Shown in pieces: positions 53,652 to 63,908 of a DNA stretch of 64,000 bases. The DNA is from Bacteroides sp. (GTDB lineage Bacteria; Bacteroidota; Bacteroidia; Bacteroidales; Muribaculaceae): positions 1 to 64,000 of the forward strand of contig JAAVCF010000008.1 of NCBI GenBank assembly GCA_014802445.1, read 5' to 3'. Position 1 is the stretch's first letter. Every line of letters begins with the position of its first letter. Made by a program: the position numbers and the translations under genes. The notes beneath the pieces are model-generated. The model saw nothing but the letters and a program-made list of their open reading frames with translations, had not been told where the DNA came from and ran no database searches.

Positions 53652-54425
53652 TCACACTCCCTTGATGACACCGCGCTCGCTGTTGCGCACAAAAGAGCAA
53701 ATCTGGTTGCGGATGTCCGTTTCAGGCAGCGTCTCCTCGATGCGGTCAACAGCGTTGCTGTAGTTCAAACCGCTCTGGAAAAGCAGATGGTAAATGTCCT
53801 GGATTTCGTGAATCTGGTCGGAGGTAAAGCCGCGACGACGAAGACCGATGATGTTCAGACCCACAAACGAGATAGGTTCACGCGCAGCCTTGACATAGGG
53901 CGGGATGTCCTTGTTAATAAGCGCACCACCCTGAATCATGACGTATGAGCCGATGTGGCAGAACTGGTGGACAAGAGTGCCACCGCCAATCACGGCGCAA
54001 TCATCCACAACAACCTCGCCGGCAAGCTGACAGGCGTTTGACATAATCACCTGGTTGCCGAGCTTGCAGTCATGGGCCACATGGCAGTAGGCCATTATGA
54101 GACAGTTTGAGCCGACAATAGTGGTGCCTTTGGAGGCTGTGCCACGGTTAACGGTCACGCACTCGCGGAGCACGGTGCCATCGCCTATAACGGCTGTGGT
54201 CACCTCGCCACGGAACTTAAGGTCCTGGGGGATGCCTGACACAACAGCACCGGGGAAGATGGTGCAATTCTTGCCGATGCGAGCACCGTCAAGAATTGTC
54301 ACGTTATTGTAGATTTTAGTGCCTTCGCCAATCTCCACGTCACCGGCAATGGTGGTGAAGGGCCCAATTTCGACGTTAGGACCAATCTTGGCGTCGGGAT
54401 GAATCGAAACAAATTCTGAAATCAT
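53652..54425 (-). CDS. lpxA: Acyl-ACP--UDP-N-acetylglucosamine O-acyltransferase
   Basis: First step of lipid A synthesis. The 257-residue protein has left-handed beta-helix hexapeptide repeats (IHPDAKIGPNVEIGPFTTI) and the catalytic His region MAYCHVAHDCKLG. The C-terminal helices (SFVGLNIIGLRRRGFTSDQI) are the LpxA type. It lies 8 nt after lpxC-fabZ and ends the operon. Confidence 0.95.
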   Translation of the reverse strand: MISEFVSIHPDAKIGPNVEIGPFTTIAGDVEIGEGTKIYNNVTILDGARIGKNCTIFPGAVVSGIPQDLKFRGEVTTAVIGDGTVLRECVTVNRGTASKGTTIVGSNCLIMAYCHVAHDCKLGNQVIMSNACQLAGEVVVDDCAVIGGGTLVHQFCHIGSYVMIQGGALINKDIPPYVKAAREPISFVGLNIIGLRRRGFTSDQIHEIQDIYHLLFQSGLNYSNAVDRIEETLPETDIRNQICSFVRNSERGVIKGV

Positions 54426-54433
54426 CGCAGAGA

Positions 54434-55816
54434 TTACTTGTTTTTAACCACTTGAGCCATGAATTCACATTCACACACAATCTTCTCGCCCACGAATGCG
54501 TAGCCCTTCATCATGGCGCAGCCGCGACGCAGCTCGGTCATGAATGACACGTGGAAGATGAGAGTGTCGCCGGGCACAACCTTCTGACGGAACTTGACGT
54601 TGTCAATCTTCATGAAGTAGGTGCTGTAACGCTCGGGGTCATCCACTGAGCCGAGCACGAGCAGGCCGCCGGTCTGGGCCATCGCCTCAACCATGAGCAC
54701 ACCGGGCATCACGGGCTCCTGGGGGAAGTGGCCGGTGAAGAAAGGCTCGTTGGTGGTGACGTTCTTCACGCCCACGATGTGTGAATCGCCCATCTCGATA
54801 ATCTTGTCCACCAGCAGCATGGGGTAGCGGTGGGGGAGAAGTTCGCGGATGCGCATGTTGTCCATCAGGGGAGCCACATTGGGATTGTAGACAGGAGCCT
54901 GAAGGTCCTGACGCTTGAGCTCCTTGCGGATTTTCTTGGCGAAAGTGGTGTTGATTTTGTGTCCGGGACGGATGGCTGTCACCTTGCCGCGCAGCGGACG
55001 GCCTATGAGAGCGAGGTCGCCGAGAACATCGAGAAGCTTATGACGGGCGGGCTCATTCTCAGCATGGAGGGCAGTGTCGTTGATGTAACCAAACTCAGCC
55101 ACATCGCGATGAGCCACGTTCATGAGGTCGGCAATGCGGTCAAGCTGCATCTTATCCAGAGGAGAGTCATAAATCACGAGAGCATTGTCAAGATCGCCAC
55201 CCTTGATGAGGTTGTTAGCCACGAGCTGTTCAATCTCGCGCACGAACACGAAGGTGCGGCTGGTTGAAATCTCCTTCTCGAAGTCGCCGAGGCTTTCCAG
55301 CACGGCATACTGATTCGAGAGCACGGGAGAGTTGAAAGCCACCATGACATCGATGGAGAAATCATCGTCAGGGAGAACGCTGATGGATGCGCCGCTTGTG
55401 TCATCGCGCACCTCGATTTTTGACTTCACAACGTAGAAGTCCTTGTCAGCTTTCTGCTCAACGAGGCCGGCCTCCTTGATTTTCTCTACATAGATGGCGG
55501 CGCTACCGTCCAGGATAGGCATCTCAGGCGCGTTAACCTTAATGAGGCAGTTGTCAACACCCATGCCGTAAAGCGCGGCCATAGAGTGCTCTATGGTGCC
55601 CACACGAGCCTCACCGCGGGCAATCACGGTGCCGCGGTCAGTGGAAACTACATTTTCTGCGAGAGCATCGACTATGGGTTCGCCCTCAAGGTCGGTGCGC
55701 TGAAACTTATAGCCATGGCCTTCGGGAGCGGGCAAGAACGTAGCCTCAATCTCCAGACCTGTGTGAAGGCCCTTACCCTTAACGGTAAACTCCTTATTCA
55801 GTGTGATTTGCTTCAT
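54434..55816 (-). CDS. lpxC-fabZ: Bifunctional UDP-3-O-acyl-GlcNAc deacetylase / 3-hydroxyacyl-ACP dehydratase
   Basis: A 460-residue fusion typical of Bacteroidota. Residues 1-300 are LpxC, the zinc deacetylase and committed step of lipid A synthesis (GLHTGLEI, GTIEHSMAALYGMGVDN with a zinc His, HKLLDVLGDLAL). Residues 315-460 are FabZ, which dehydrates 3-hydroxyacyl-ACP (LPHRYPMLLVDKI, GHFPQEPVMPGVLMVEAMAQ with the catalytic His and Glu). Both active sites look intact. The fusion couples two enzymes competing for 3-hydroxyacyl-ACP. It lies 17 nt after lpxD. Confidence 0.96.
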   Translation of the reverse strand: MKQITLNKEFTVKGKGLHTGLEIEATFLPAPEGHGYKFQRTDLEGEPIVDALAENVVSTDRGTVIARGEARVGTIEHSMAALYGMGVDNCLIKVNAPEMPILDGSAAIYVEKIKEAGLVEQKADKDFYVVKSKIEVRDDTSGASISVLPDDDFSIDVMVAFNSPVLSNQYAVLESLGDFEKEISTSRTFVFVREIEQLVANNLIKGGDLDNALVIYDSPLDKMQLDRIADLMNVAHRDVAEFGYINDTALHAENEPARHKLLDVLGDLALIGRPLRGKVTAIRPGHKINTTFAKKIRKELKRQDLQAPVYNPNVAPLMDNMRIRELLPHRYPMLLVDKIIEMGDSHIVGVKNVTTNEPFFTGHFPQEPVMPGVLMVEAMAQTGGLLVLGSVDDPERYSTYFMKIDNVKFRQKVVPGDTLIFHVSFMTELRRGCAMMKGYAFVGEKIVCECEFMAQVVKNK

Positions 55817-55833
55817 ACTGTGATATGTTTGAT

Positions 55834-56856
55834 TTATTTATTGTCTTGGTTTATGACAGCCTCCGCGCGACGCATAAAGTCAGGAAGCTTCTTGATGGCA
55901 GCACACTGGCGCGCATAACTGCCGAAGTCAACGGCCGGCGTGCCCATTATTCGGGCGCCGTCAGGTACAGAGCGGGGCACACCCGTCTGGGCGCCCATTT
56001 GGACATTATTGCCGATGTTAAGGTGGCCTGCGATGCCCACCTGACCACCGAACATGCAATGCTCGCCGATATGGGTTGAGCCGGCCACACCACACTGCGA
56101 GGCCATAACCGTGTTGGCTCCGACGGTGCAATTGTGGGCAATCTGGATGAGATTGTCAAGCTTAACACCATCGCCAATGCGGGTGGAGCCCATGGTTGCG
56201 CGGTCAATAGTAGTGTTGGCACCTATCTCCACGTCGTCACCGATGATGACGTTGCCAATCTGGGGGAGCTTATCATAACGCTCACCCACGGGGGCAAAGC
56301 CGAAGCCGTCGGCGCCAATCACAGCACCGGCGTGGATGATGCAACGCTTGCCCACCTTGCAACCAGCGTAGATTGTCACTCCGGGATGGAGAGTAGTGGC
56401 ATCGCCCACTTCCACACCCTCGCCAACAAAAGCGCGAGGATAAATCTGAGCACCTGCGCCTATGCGCGCGCCCTTGGAGATATAGGCAAAAGCTCCAACA
56501 TAGGCATCCTCAGGAATCTCAACACCCTCAGCAACAAACGCCTGGGGCTCGACACCGCGACGCGCAGGGTTCATCATCTTGCTAACCTCAGTAAGCAAGT
56601 GAGCCAGAGTGGCATAGGGGTCATCAACACGGATGAGAGTGGCGCTAACGGGGTGCTCAGCCACAAAGTCGCGGCGCACTAGCACGGCCGAAGAGCCGGT
56701 GGAGTAAATAAATTCGGTGTATTTAGGATTTGCCAGAAAAGAAAGTGCGCCGGGATGGCCCTCTTCAATCTTGGCAAAGGTACTTATTTGAACATTTCCG
56801 TCACCCTCGACGGTGCCACCTGTTACGGCAGCAATCTGATTGGCTGTGAATTTCAT
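55834..56856 (-). CDS. lpxD: UDP-3-O-acylglucosamine N-acyltransferase
   Basis: Third acylation step of lipid A synthesis. From the ATG at 56856 the protein has 340 residues with the N-terminal uridine-binding domain ([14 protein letters not shown]) and a hexapeptide-repeat beta helix containing the catalytic His ([12 protein letters not shown]). An in-frame extension to 57033 is rejected: the standard LpxD N-terminus begins at 56856. It opens the lpxD, lpxC-fabZ, lpxA operon. I see only imperfect promoter boxes (a TACTTTG near 56881-56887). Confidence 0.95.
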   Translation of the reverse strand: MKFTANQIAAVTGGTVEGDGNVQISTFAKIEEGHPGALSFLANPKYTEFIYSTGSSAVLVRRDFVAEHPVSATLIRVDDPYATLAHLLTEVSKMMNPARRGVEPQAFVAEGVEIPEDAYVGAFAYISKGARIGAGAQIYPRAFVGEGVEVGDATTLHPGVTIYAGCKVGKRCIIHAGAVIGADGFGFAPVGERYDKLPQIGNVIIGDDVEIGANTTIDRATMGSTRIGDGVKLDNLIQIAHNCTVGANTVMASQCGVAGSTHIGEHCMFGGQVGIAGHLNIGNNVQMGAQTGVPRSVPDGARIMGTPAVDFGSYARQCAAIKKLPDFMRRAEAVINQDNK

Positions 56857-56982
56857 CACTGTAAAATAAATAGTCATGCAAAGTACGCAAAAATTATTGA
56901 AACAGAAAAGCATATTGCACAAATTTTGCCCGAATGAGCACTTTCTTTCCCGGACACACCATAACAGAGCGGCAGTGGAGCA

Positions 56983-57012
56983 AAGAAAAGCTCCCGGCAT
57001 CACACCGGGAGC
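56983..57012 (-). terminator. Terminator of ogt
   Basis: An 8-bp stem (57012-57005 with 56997-56990) followed on the minus strand by TTTTCTTT. It lies about 100 nt after the ogt stop. Confidence 0.8.
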
Positions 57013-57115
57013 AACCTTCGTTACATGAATCATACGTGTTTTTTTGCTGGAGGCAAAGTTACAGAGAGAGAATGGAATGTGCCATACACAAAAGTGTACG
57101 ATTGCACCAATCTAC

Positions 57116-57577
57116 TCAGAAGATTGAGGCTGCCGACTCCAAAGCGAGCAGCGAGCGCTTGGCAGCGTGGCCCCCTCGATAGCCGCGGAGCGCTCCGTCC
57201 TTGCCCACCACACGGTGGCAAGGGATGAGAATCAGGAGCTTATTGCTCGCTATGGCCGAGGCGACGGCGCGGATTGCGCCCGGAGAGCCAAGCGACTGAG
57301 CCACGCGAGAATAGCTCACCGTGGAACCATAAGGGATGCGGCTCACCTCGGTCAAGACACGCCGCTGAAAGTCGGTGCCACCAACTCGGAACGGCACCGA
57401 GAATGAACGCCGGCGGCCGGCAAAGTAGTCACGGAGCTCATCGGCGAACCGGCAGAGCAGAGGAGTGGAAGCCACCTCGGCCTCAGCCGGACAATGAATG
57501 TCACAAAGCACGATGTCACGGTCATCCTGACCCAGCCAGAGGGTCAAGCCATGAGCTTGGAATTGCATAACTTTCAT
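57116..57577 (-). CDS. ogt: Methylated-DNA--protein-cysteine methyltransferase
   Basis: Repairs O6-alkylguanine by taking the alkyl group onto its own Cys, in the active-site motif IPCHRVVG near residue 122. The 153-residue protein has the usual alpha-helical C-terminal domain (FQRRVLTEVSRIPYGSTVSY, AVASAIASNKL). It is monocistronic. The ATG is 4 nt from a promoter box (57582-57589), so the mRNA is probably leaderless. Confidence 0.93.
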   Translation of the reverse strand: MKVMQFQAHGLTLWLGQDDRDIVLCDIHCPAEAEVASTPLLCRFADELRDYFAGRRRSFSVPFRVGGTDFQRRVLTEVSRIPYGSTVSYSRVAQSLGSPGAIRAVASAIASNKLLILIPCHRVVGKDGALRGYRGGHAAKRSLLALESAASIF

Positions 57578-57581
57578 GGAG

Positions 57582-57589
57582 CAAAATTA
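57582..57589 (-). promoter_or_regulatory. Promoter -7 box of ogt
   Basis: TAATTTTG on the minus strand ends 4 nt before the ATG at 57577. It is arranged back to back with the rsmG promoter. Confidence 0.6.
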
Positions 57590-57597
57590 GCTAATTC

Positions 57598-57628
57598 TTG
57601 GAAAAACGACGCTGAATTGCTACTTTTG
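57598..57628 (+). promoter_or_regulatory. Promoter of rsmG
   Basis: TTG (57598-57600), a 20-nt spacer and TACTTTTG (57621-57628). Leader about 20 nt. Confidence 0.7.
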
Positions 57629-57652
57629 CTTAAGTTTCAACGTTTATAGAAC

Positions 57653-58276
57653 ATGATGGACATTCTGACCAAATATTTTCCTGCGCTGACTCCACGGCAG
57701 ATAGAGCAGTTTGAGCAAGCCGCCAACCTCTACCCCGAATGGAACGCCAAAATCAATGTGGTGTCACGCAAGGATATAGACAACCTTGTGGAGCACCATA
57801 TTCTGCACTCGCTCTCGATAGCCAAGTTCATCACCCCGACGGCAGGCAGCGAGATTATGGATATGGGGACGGGCGGCGGCTTCCCCGGCATCCCCCTCGC
57901 CATCATGTGGCCTGACTGCAAGTTTCACCTCGTGGACCGCATCGGGAAAAAGCTGCGCGTAGCGTCAGAGATAGCCACGGCTATAGGGCTGAAAAACGTC
58001 ACCTTTCAGCACGGCGACATTGGCGAATGCCGTCAGCGTTATGACTATGTGGTGAGTCGCGCCGTGATGCGCCTGGAAGCACTCGTGCCCCTCATCAGGA
58101 AGAACATAGCCAAGGCAGAGCGCAACCCTCTGCCCAACGGCCTGATATGCCTCAAAGGTGGCGACATTTCCGATGAAATCAGTGCATGCCGCATGCCTGT
58201 GCTTGAAGTGCCTCTGAGCGATTACTTCACCGAGCCTTACTTTAACGAAAAAGAACTTGTTTACGTGGAACTATGA
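57653..58276 (+). CDS. rsmG: 16S rRNA (guanine527-N7)-methyltransferase
   Basis: Methylates G527 of 16S rRNA with SAM. The 207-residue Rossmann-fold protein has YPEWNAKINVVSRKD, the SAM motif MGTGGGFPGIPLAI and the later RKNIAK and YDYVVSRAV. ATG 57653 is followed by a second ATG at 57656. It overlaps the next gene by 4 nt (ATGA). It is present without mnmG or parA neighbours. Confidence 0.95.
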   Translation: MMDILTKYFPALTPRQIEQFEQAANLYPEWNAKINVVSRKDIDNLVEHHILHSLSIAKFITPTAGSEIMDMGTGGGFPGIPLAIMWPDCKFHLVDRIGKKLRVASEIATAIGLKNVTFQHGDIGECRQRYDYVVSRAVMRLEALVPLIRKNIAKAERNPLPNGLICLKGGDISDEISACRMPVLEVPLSDYFTEPYFNEKELVYVEL

Positions 58277-58911
58277 ACATAAAAGCATTTGAATTCAGCC
58301 TGTTCGGAGTTAACACCTATGTGGTGTGGGACCCCGAGACCAACGAGGCGGCCATCATTGACCCCGCAATGACCAACAAGGCCGAATGTGAGGCCCTTGA
58401 CAGCTTCATAGCCGAGAAAGGGCTGCGCCCCGTGCACCTTATCAACACCCATCTACATCTGGACCACACCTTCGGCGACGAATACGTCAGCGCCCGCTAC
58501 GGCCTTCCCCTCGAAGCCAACGAAGCGGATGCCGGCTTAGGCGCCAACCGCCAGCAGCAAGCCGACAAATTCCGGCTGCCCATCAAGCTGCCGCCTGTTA
58601 GAATAAACCACACCCTCAAAGAGGGCGACAAGGTGAAAGTTGGCAATGACACCCTTGCGGTGCTGAATGTACCCGGCCACAGCCCCGGCAGCATAGCCCT
58701 GTATAATGACCGAGACTCATTCGTGATTACCGGTGACGCACTGTTTCGCGGCAGCATAGGGCGCACCGACCTGCCCGGCGGCAACCACGCGCAGCTAATC
58801 GGCTCCATCACCGACAAGCTTCTGACGCTACCGCCGTACACCCGAGTGTATCCCGGCCACGGCCCGTCGTCAACCATCATTGACGAGCAGCGCTCAAACC
58901 CCTACATCTGA
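58273..58911 (+). CDS. MBL-fold metallo-hydrolase (glyoxalase II-like)
   Basis: A 212-residue metallo-beta-lactamase-fold enzyme. It contains the zinc motif THLHLDH (residues near 57-63), a second His in NVPGHSPGS, Asp in VITGDALFRGSIGR and the terminal His in VYPGHGP. Hydroxyacylglutathione-type hydrolases share this layout, but the thioester substrate is unknown. It is translationally coupled to rsmG by ATGA. Confidence 0.9.
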   Translation: MNIKAFEFSLFGVNTYVVWDPETNEAAIIDPAMTNKAECEALDSFIAEKGLRPVHLINTHLHLDHTFGDEYVSARYGLPLEANEADAGLGANRQQQADKFRLPIKLPPVRINHTLKEGDKVKVGNDTLAVLNVPGHSPGSIALYNDRDSFVITGDALFRGSIGRTDLPGGNHAQLIGSITDKLLTLPPYTRVYPGHGPSSTIIDEQRSNPYI

Positions 58912-58944
58912 AGCGCATAAAATTACCGGCCGCCTAATAACGAG

Positions 58945-58976
58945 AAACGCCCTGACCCGAAGGTCAAGGCGTTTTT
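58945..58976. terminator. Bidirectional terminator between the metallo-hydrolase gene and pgk
   Basis: A stem of about 12 bp with one mismatch (58945-58957 with 58962-58974) and a T-run on the plus strand. Confidence 0.8.
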
Positions 58977-59002
58977 GCTTATGGGAGGTTGGTGACCTAA
59001 AA

Positions 59003-60253
59003 TCACTTGCCTTCGATAGCGGCGATGCCGGGGAGAACCTTGCCCTCGATGGCTTCGAGGAGAGCACCACCACCGGTTGATACATAGCTAACCTTGTCGG
59101 CCTGACCGAACTTGTTGATGCAGGCAACAGAGTCACCACCACCGATGAGAGAGAAAGCACCCTTTTCAGTGGCTTCAACGATAGCGTCAGCGATAGCACT
59201 AGAGCCAGCGGTGAAGTTTTCGAACTCAAACACACCGGCGGGACCGTTCCAGAGGATGGTCTTGGCGTCCTTGATGGCGTCAGCAAACTTCTTGCGGCTT
59301 TCGGGACCAGCATCGAGACCTTCCCAACCTTCGGGGATGTCCATAACGCTGCAAATCTGAGTGTTGGCATCGTTAGAGAAAGCGTCGGCAGCCACGCAGT
59401 CAGTGGCGAGCACGAGGTTCACGCCCTTCTCCTTAGCCTTCTTGATGATGTCAAGAGCCAGGTCAAGCTTGTCGTCCTCAACGATAGAGAGGCCAACCTT
59501 GCCACCCTGAGCCTTAGCAAAGGTGTAGGTCATGCCACCGCAGAGGATGAGATTGTCCACCTTGTCCATGAGGTTCTCGATGATGCCGATTTTAGTTGAC
59601 ACCTTAGAGCCACCCATGATGGCGGTGAAGGGGCGCTGGATGTTGTCAAGAATCTTCTTAACGGCGTTCACTTCCTTCTCCATGAGGTAGCCGAGCATCT
59701 TATTGTCAGCGTCGAAATAGTCAGCGATAACGGCGGTTGAGGCATGCTTGCGGTGAGCGGTGCCGAATGCGTCGTTAACATAAACGTCAGCGTAGCTTGC
59801 GAGGTGCTTTGCGAAATCCTTCTGACGCTCCTTCATTTCCTTCTTGGCAGCGTCATAAGCGGGATCAGCCTTGTCGATGCCCACGGGCTTGCCTTCCTCC
59901 TCGGGATAGAAGCGGAGGTTTTCGAGCAGGAGCACTTCACCGGGCTTGAGGTTCTTGGCAGCATCGTCGGCCTTCATGCAGTCGTCGACAAACTTAACTT
60001 CGGTGCCGAGAGCCTTGGCAACGTCGTCCTTAATCTGCGAAAGAGAGAACTTGGGGTTAACCTTGCCTTTGGGCTTGCCCATGTGGCTCATCAGAATCAG
60101 ACTGCCACCGTCGGCGAGGATTTTCTTGAGAGTGGGGAGAGCACCGCGGATGCGGGTGTCGTCGGTAACATTACCGTTTTCGTCAAGAGGCACATTGAAG
60201 TCAACGCGTACGATGGCCTTCTTGTTAGCGAAGTTGTAATTGTCGATAGTCAT
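59003..60253 (-). CDS. pgk: Phosphoglycerate kinase
   Basis: Transfers phosphate from 1,3-bisphosphoglycerate to ADP in glycolysis. The 416-residue protein has [63 protein letters not shown] and the GGGDSV glycine-rich loop near the C-terminus. Codon choice is very restricted, which fits high expression. It is monocistronic. Confidence 0.97.
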   Translation of the reverse strand: MTIDNYNFANKKAIVRVDFNVPLDENGNVTDDTRIRGALPTLKKILADGGSLILMSHMGKPKGKVNPKFSLSQIKDDVAKALGTEVKFVDDCMKADDAAKNLKPGEVLLLENLRFYPEEEGKPVGIDKADPAYDAAKKEMKERQKDFAKHLASYADVYVNDAFGTAHRKHASTAVIADYFDADNKMLGYLMEKEVNAVKKILDNIQRPFTAIMGGSKVSTKIGIIENLMDKVDNLILCGGMTYTFAKAQGGKVGLSIVEDDKLDLALDIIKKAKEKGVNLVLATDCVAADAFSNDANTQICSVMDIPEGWEGLDAGPESRKKFADAIKDAKTILWNGPAGVFEFENFTAGSSAIADAIVEATEKGAFSLIGGGDSVACINKFGQADKVSYVSTGGGALLEAIEGKVLPGIAAIEGK

Positions 60254-60295
60254 CTTACAATTAGATTATATTGGGATAAATAGATTGTCGGAGTG

Positions 60296-60303
60296 CAAAA
60301 TTA
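60296..60303 (-). promoter_or_regulatory. Promoter -7 box of pgk
   Basis: TAATTTTG on the minus strand, giving a leader of about 39 nt. Confidence 0.55.
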
Positions 60304-60348
60304 CAGAATATTTTCCGTAATAGATAACATTCTGCCCGAGAAATTGTT

Positions 60349-61185
60349 TCAGATTACATTGCGGGCCTTGAGCAGCGGCTCCATAGAGAGGGCAAGCTTC
60401 TCGGCCTCACGAGCGGCAGCCTCGGCAAAATCCTCGCCCTTAGAGGCATAGATAACGCCGCGGGAAGAGTTGACCAGCAGGCCACACTCACCCTCAATCA
60501 TGCCGTAGCGGGCCACATCCTCCAGACTACCACCCTGAGCGCCCACGCCGGGAACGAGCAGGAACGAGCGGGGAGCCACACGGCGAACATCGATGAACAT
60601 TTCGCCCTGAGTGGCACCGACAACGAACATCATCGTATCGTCGGGAGTTTCGCTCCAGGTCTGAGCAGTGGTGAGAACATCCTCGAAGAGGCGGTTGCTG
60701 CCCGTGTTGAGGAACTGGAAATCACGCGAGCCGGGGTTAGAGGTGAGTGCGAGAATAATCACCCACTTGCCATCATAACCGAGGAAAGGCTTCACGCTGT
60801 CGCTGCCCATGTAAGGAGCGATGGTGAGAGCGTCAACATCCATCTCCTCGAAGAAAGCGCGGGCATAGAGCGCGGAAGTGTTGCCAATGTCGCCACGCTT
60901 GGCATCGGCGATGATGAAGCAGTCAGGATGATTTTCGCGGATATATTTAACGGTCTTGTCAAGCGCGAGCATGCCCGGCACACCGGCAGCCTCGTAGAAA
61001 GCGAGGTTAGGCTTATAAGCCACGGTGAAAGGTGCAGTGGCGTCGATGATGGCCTTATTGAAGGCAAAAACGGGATCCTCCTCACGCAGCAGGTGCTCAG
61101 GGATTTTCTTGATGTCAGTGTCGAGGCCGACGCAAAGGAATGATTTTTTGCGACGGATGTTTTCAACTAGTTGTTTGCGGTTCAT
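60349..61185 (-). CDS. pyrF: Orotidine 5'-phosphate decarboxylase
   Basis: Makes UMP from OMP. The 278-residue enzyme has the active-site motif [11 protein letters not shown] and the FVVGAT and PGVGAQGG phosphate-binding loops. The length is typical of the longer, group 2 type. It lies 14 nt after the DUF4153 gene and shares its transcript with prfA. Confidence 0.95.
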   Translation of the reverse strand: MNRKQLVENIRRKKSFLCVGLDTDIKKIPEHLLREEDPVFAFNKAIIDATAPFTVAYKPNLAFYEAAGVPGMLALDKTVKYIRENHPDCFIIADAKRGDIGNTSALYARAFFEEMDVDALTIAPYMGSDSVKPFLGYDGKWVIILALTSNPGSRDFQFLNTGSNRLFEDVLTTAQTWSETPDDTMMFVVGATQGEMFIDVRRVAPRSFLLVPGVGAQGGSLEDVARYGMIEGECGLLVNSSRGVIYASKGEDFAEAAAREAEKLALSMEPLLKARNVI

Positions 61186-61199
61186 ATACTGAATGAAGG

Positions 61200-62645
61200 T
61201 TAGTTTTGAATTTTAGTGGTAATATAATAGCCCTTGACTTTTAATCGAGACTCGCCAGTGGGTTTTTCATCAACGAGTTCAATGCGAGTGAGGATAATAT
61301 AGTCAGAGGGATTGTTTTCAGATTGCAGGGTGATGGTGGGGAATGCACGCTGATTGTCAACCTTAATGGTGTCACGCAAACTCTGAATGTCAATTGCAAA
61401 ATCATTGCCATTGTAGTTTACTGTAGCCATACTGTCATCGGGAGAAGAGAGCACCTGCTGTGACGATATGTCGGTGAGGCTTACGGCATTGGGAGGAAGG
61501 AGAATCTTCGTGGAGGAATCAGCGCACACGGTTCGATGCTCATAGACGAAGACATATTCCAAATCAGTTCCCGGTTCCTCCTTATGAGAAAGAAGGCACA
61601 AATTGAAACCGGGAATTGCTGATACGGCAAAAAAAGTAATTAAGGAGGGGGCGATGATGACATTAAACCGGAAACGGCGCGAAATCACCATGGCAATCGT
61701 GACATATCCAAGCAGATTGGCAATCAAAACGTAGATGCGATTACCTGTCAGACCGTAATCGGCAATGCGCACTCCAATGGCTATGGACATCAGCAGCATA
61801 AGAGGAATGGCGGCCCACGCCATGGGGACAACCAATTTCTGACTCTGCTGATTATTCTGATTCAGAAACATTGTGAGAAGCCATCCCCCCAGAAAAATGC
61901 TTACGCAGGTGCAGAGATAACCATTGGGGAGACTCCATTGAGAAAGAATCTTGACACCATAGACATATAGGATGACCACATAGATAATCAGCACGGGGTA
62001 AAACACGAATGAGCCGAGCCGAGAGTAAATTTCGGGCACATGGGCATCGGGAGAGAGAGTGCGCAGATTGAAATGTCCTAAAAACAGCGTTATGGGTGTG
62101 AAAACAGACAGGCAAACACATACAGAAGCAAGGAACCTTTCAACAGACGAACCTATATTAAACAGAAACTCAAGCGAGACGCCAATGATTATGATTGCAA
62201 TGGCAAAAAGCACACTGATGAGCAAACACTTGAAAAAGGCAGTAATCAGGGTGAAACTCTCGGAAGTGTTACAGCGCCGTGGCGGGAAAAATATGGCTGT
62301 AAAAGCCAGGATAGAAGTGAACGAAACAGCGGTGACTCTCCGGATGCCTTGGTCAACATAGCAATAATAATAGGCGTTGGCCGCGGCCAACACGATGGCA
62401 GCAAAAACAGAAAAATAGTAAGCCTTGCCACGCTTACGGCTCCATGAAGTGGCGACAGCGGCAAAGAGCAGTCCAAGGCCGGAGAAGATTATGCGCGAAC
62501 TATTACACCCATAATCTGCATAAATTGTAATAATCAGCGCAATGGAGAACAGTGTGGTGAACGCCATGGGGACAGGCGCATTTCGCCAAGCCGAGGCGAA
62601 AAGACGTCGGGGATTAAGGCCGGAGAAGGAGAGGGGAGAGATCAT
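61200..62645 (-). CDS. DUF4153 membrane protein
   Basis: A 481-residue integral membrane protein with about ten membrane helices in the first 370 residues, followed by a soluble C-terminal domain of about 110 residues (from [16 protein letters not shown]). The layout fits DUF4153, whose role is unknown. The ATG overlaps the prfA stop as ATGA. It sits between prfA and pyrF, two genes that are otherwise often adjacent in Bacteroidales. Confidence 0.85.
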   Translation of the reverse strand: MISPLSFSGLNPRRLFASAWRNAPVPMAFTTLFSIALIITIYADYGCNSSRIIFSGLGLLFAAVATSWSRKRGKAYYFSVFAAIVLAAANAYYYCYVDQGIRRVTAVSFTSILAFTAIFFPPRRCNTSESFTLITAFFKCLLISVLFAIAIIIIGVSLEFLFNIGSSVERFLASVCVCLSVFTPITLFLGHFNLRTLSPDAHVPEIYSRLGSFVFYPVLIIYVVILYVYGVKILSQWSLPNGYLCTCVSIFLGGWLLTMFLNQNNQQSQKLVVPMAWAAIPLMLLMSIAIGVRIADYGLTGNRIYVLIANLLGYVTIAMVISRRFRFNVIIAPSLITFFAVSAIPGFNLCLLSHKEEPGTDLEYVFVYEHRTVCADSSTKILLPPNAVSLTDISSQQVLSSPDDSMATVNYNGNDFAIDIQSLRDTIKVDNQRAFPTITLQSENNPSDYIILTRIELVDEKPTGESRLKVKGYYITTKIQN

Positions 62646-63751
62646 AATTCGGCTTCTTTGAGCTTTTCGGCATTTTCGGCCACAATGAGATGGTCAATGA
62701 CATCCTGAATGTCGCCGTCAACGAAAGCCTGGAGATTGTAAATGGTGTAGTTTATGCGATGGTCCGTGATTCGGCCCTGCGGATAATTGTAGGTGCGGAT
62801 TTTGGCCGAGCGGTCGCCGGTGGACACGAGAGTCTTGCGGCGGGAAGCAATGTCATCAATATACTTCTGATGCTCGCGGTCATATATATATGTGCGGAGG
62901 CGAGAGAGGGCACGCTCCTTATTTTTGGGCTGGTCACGAGTTTCGGTACACTCAATGAGGATTTCATCGGTTTCACCCGTGTTTGGGTTCTTCCACATGT
63001 AGCGCAAGCGCACACCTGACTCAACCTTGTTGACATTCTGGCCGCCGGCACCACCGCTTCGGAAAGTGTCCCACTTAATCTCGCCCTCATTGATTTCAAC
63101 GTCAAACGGCTCCGCCTCCGGAAGAACGGCCACAGTGGCCGCCGAAGTGTGGACGCGCCCCTGAGTTTCAGTGGCAGGGACACGCTGCACGCGGTGGACA
63201 CCACTCTCATACTTCAGAATGCCGTAGACACCGTCGCCGCTTACGGCCATCACCACCTCCTTGAAACCTCCGGCAGCGCCCTCGCTGGCTGAGGTGACGG
63301 CCACGCTCCATCCGCGCGACTCGCAATAACGGGTGTACATCTTAAAAAGGTCACCGGCAAAGATGGCTGCCTCGTCGCCACCGGTTCCGGCACGAATTTC
63401 AAGGATAGCATTCTTGGAATCCTCAGGGTCGGCCGGCACAAGCATCAGCTTTATGGACTCCTCAAGCTCAGGGAGTGACTTCTGCGCCCGGTCAAGCTCC
63501 TCACGGGCCAAATCGCGCAAATCGGCGTCAGTCTCGGCATCGAGGATTGAGCGAGCCTCGTCAATAGTGTCAAGCGCAGCCTTGTAGCGACGCGTTTCGG
63601 CAATGAGTTTTTCAAGCTCCTTGTATTCCTTAGAGAGCCTGACATAACGCTTCATATCAGCGATGACATCGGGGTCAGTGATGAGAGTGCTGACCTCCTC
63701 AAAACGCGACTCAATGCCGTCGAGGCGGCTCAAAAGGGAATTTTCAGACAT
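62642..63751 (-). CDS. prfA: Peptide chain release factor 1
   Basis: Recognises UAG and UAA stop codons. The 369-residue product contains the GGQ catalytic motif (RSGGAGGQNVNKV, about residue 235) and the codon-recognition region around HTSAATVAVLPEAE. ATG 63751 is chosen: an upstream start at 63775 would lie within the promoter box (63773-63780). It is the first gene of the prfA, DUF4153, pyrF operon. Confidence 0.96.
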   Translation of the reverse strand: MSENSLLSRLDGIESRFEEVSTLITDPDVIADMKRYVRLSKEYKELEKLIAETRRYKAALDTIDEARSILDAETDADLRDLAREELDRAQKSLPELEESIKLMLVPADPEDSKNAILEIRAGTGGDEAAIFAGDLFKMYTRYCESRGWSVAVTSASEGAAGGFKEVVMAVSGDGVYGILKYESGVHRVQRVPATETQGRVHTSAATVAVLPEAEPFDVEINEGEIKWDTFRSGGAGGQNVNKVESGVRLRYMWKNPNTGETDEILIECTETRDQPKNKERALSRLRTYIYDREHQKYIDDIASRRKTLVSTGDRSAKIRTYNYPQGRITDHRINYTIYNLQAFVDGDIQDVIDHLIVAENAEKLKEAEL

Positions 63752-63772
63752 AGGATTATAAAAAACTTTTGG

Positions 63773-63780
63773 CAAAGGTA
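63773..63780 (-). promoter_or_regulatory. Promoter -7 box of prfA
   Basis: TACCTTTG on the minus strand, 21 nt before the ATG at 63751. Confidence 0.6.
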
Positions 63781-63803
63781 ATCATTTTTGACAGCATTTT
63801 TGT

Positions 63804-63811
63804 TAATTTTG
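63804..63811 (+). promoter_or_regulatory. Promoter -7 box of tig
   Basis: TAATTTTG on the plus strand. The leader to the ATG at 63909 is about 93 nt. A TTTG lies 13 nt upstream, closer than usual. Confidence 0.5.
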
Positions 63812-63908
63812 CGCATTGAATGAGTGACCGGCGCCTTTCCTTGACCCTGCCGCTGGGCACTTCTTATGAAAATTACGAACCAAAATCAATTCAGAATAAA
63901 CTAACTGT

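Noticed and set aside
56857-57033. N-terminal extension of lpxD
   Set aside because: The canonical LpxD start is at 56856, and the extension crosses the ogt terminator.
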